From: Niastella sp.
GTDB lineage: Bacteria > Bacteroidota > Bacteroidia > Chitinophagales > Chitinophagaceae
Length of the DNA stretch: 6,789 nt
NCBI GenBank assembly: GCA_021154515.1
Contig: JAJKIL010000282.1
Location: forward strand, 1-6,789
Direction of reading: 5' to 3'
Both the position numbers and the translations under genes were made by a program. The notes below the pieces were generated by a model. It worked only from the letters and a program-made list of their open reading frames with translations, searched no databases and had not been told where the DNA came from. This document shows, in pieces, positions 6,746 to 6,789 of the stretch (positions within the stretch are counted from its first letter, which is position 1; each line of letters opens with the position of its first letter).

Positions 6746-6789
6746 CGGCACAGCTGATAGTCGGGATTGATTAATTGTAAGTGCAAACA

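Noticed and set aside
6739..6789. Minus-strand open frame of 16 codons reaching the right edge, ending in TAA
   Set aside because: It is too short to separate from chance; it may be the end of a gene outside the window but cannot be supported.

Overview
The window looks like chromosome from a member of the Bacteroidota, most likely a Chitinophagaceae- or Sphingobacteriia-like soil or aquatic bacterium. The evidence is an Oar-type TonB-dependent receptor with an N-terminal carboxypeptidase-regulatory-like domain, a small protein carrying the CNGKC and FHPP motifs that I associate with this phylum, moderately AT-rich DNA, and no clear Shine-Dalgarno sequences ahead of the genes. The phylum is well supported; the family is a guess.

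Layout. Bases 2-184 hold the 3' end of an unrecognised plus-strand gene, followed by a 91-residue hypothetical protein (252-527). Bases 579-3794 form one long receptor reading frame in a single phase. It starts with a clear signal peptide and ends in the usual aromatic outer-membrane C-terminus, but it is broken by TAA at codon 27, directly after the signal peptide, and by TAG at codon 431. I annotate it as one pseudogene with two nonsense codons and no frameshift. A strong GC-rich terminator hairpin follows at 3821-3849.

Bases 3850-4059 are non-coding and rich in structure. They hold three alternately oriented copies of a TGGCGAGATAT motif that can form two mutually exclusive hairpins, and then an imperfect hairpin at 3978-4008.

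The rest is on the minus strand and reads from right to left. A single-domain response regulator (6607-6179) is followed by a small Cys-rich membrane protein (6096-5677), a BNR/Asp-box sialidase-like lipoprotein with a CCxCC cluster (5584-4373) and a YHS-domain lipoprotein (4362-4060). The last three are probably co-transcribed and all carry Cys/His/Met-rich motifs. The working inference is an envelope system for handling copper or another soft metal, with the response regulator perhaps in the same transcript. A 13-bp inverted repeat (3969-3981 and 6099-6111) brackets exactly these three genes.

I found no RNA genes, CRISPR arrays, transposase genes or origins. The most notable observations are the doubly interrupted but otherwise intact receptor, the alternating repeats at the convergent junction, and the Cys-rich three-gene cluster. 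None of these proves a new system from sequence alone.
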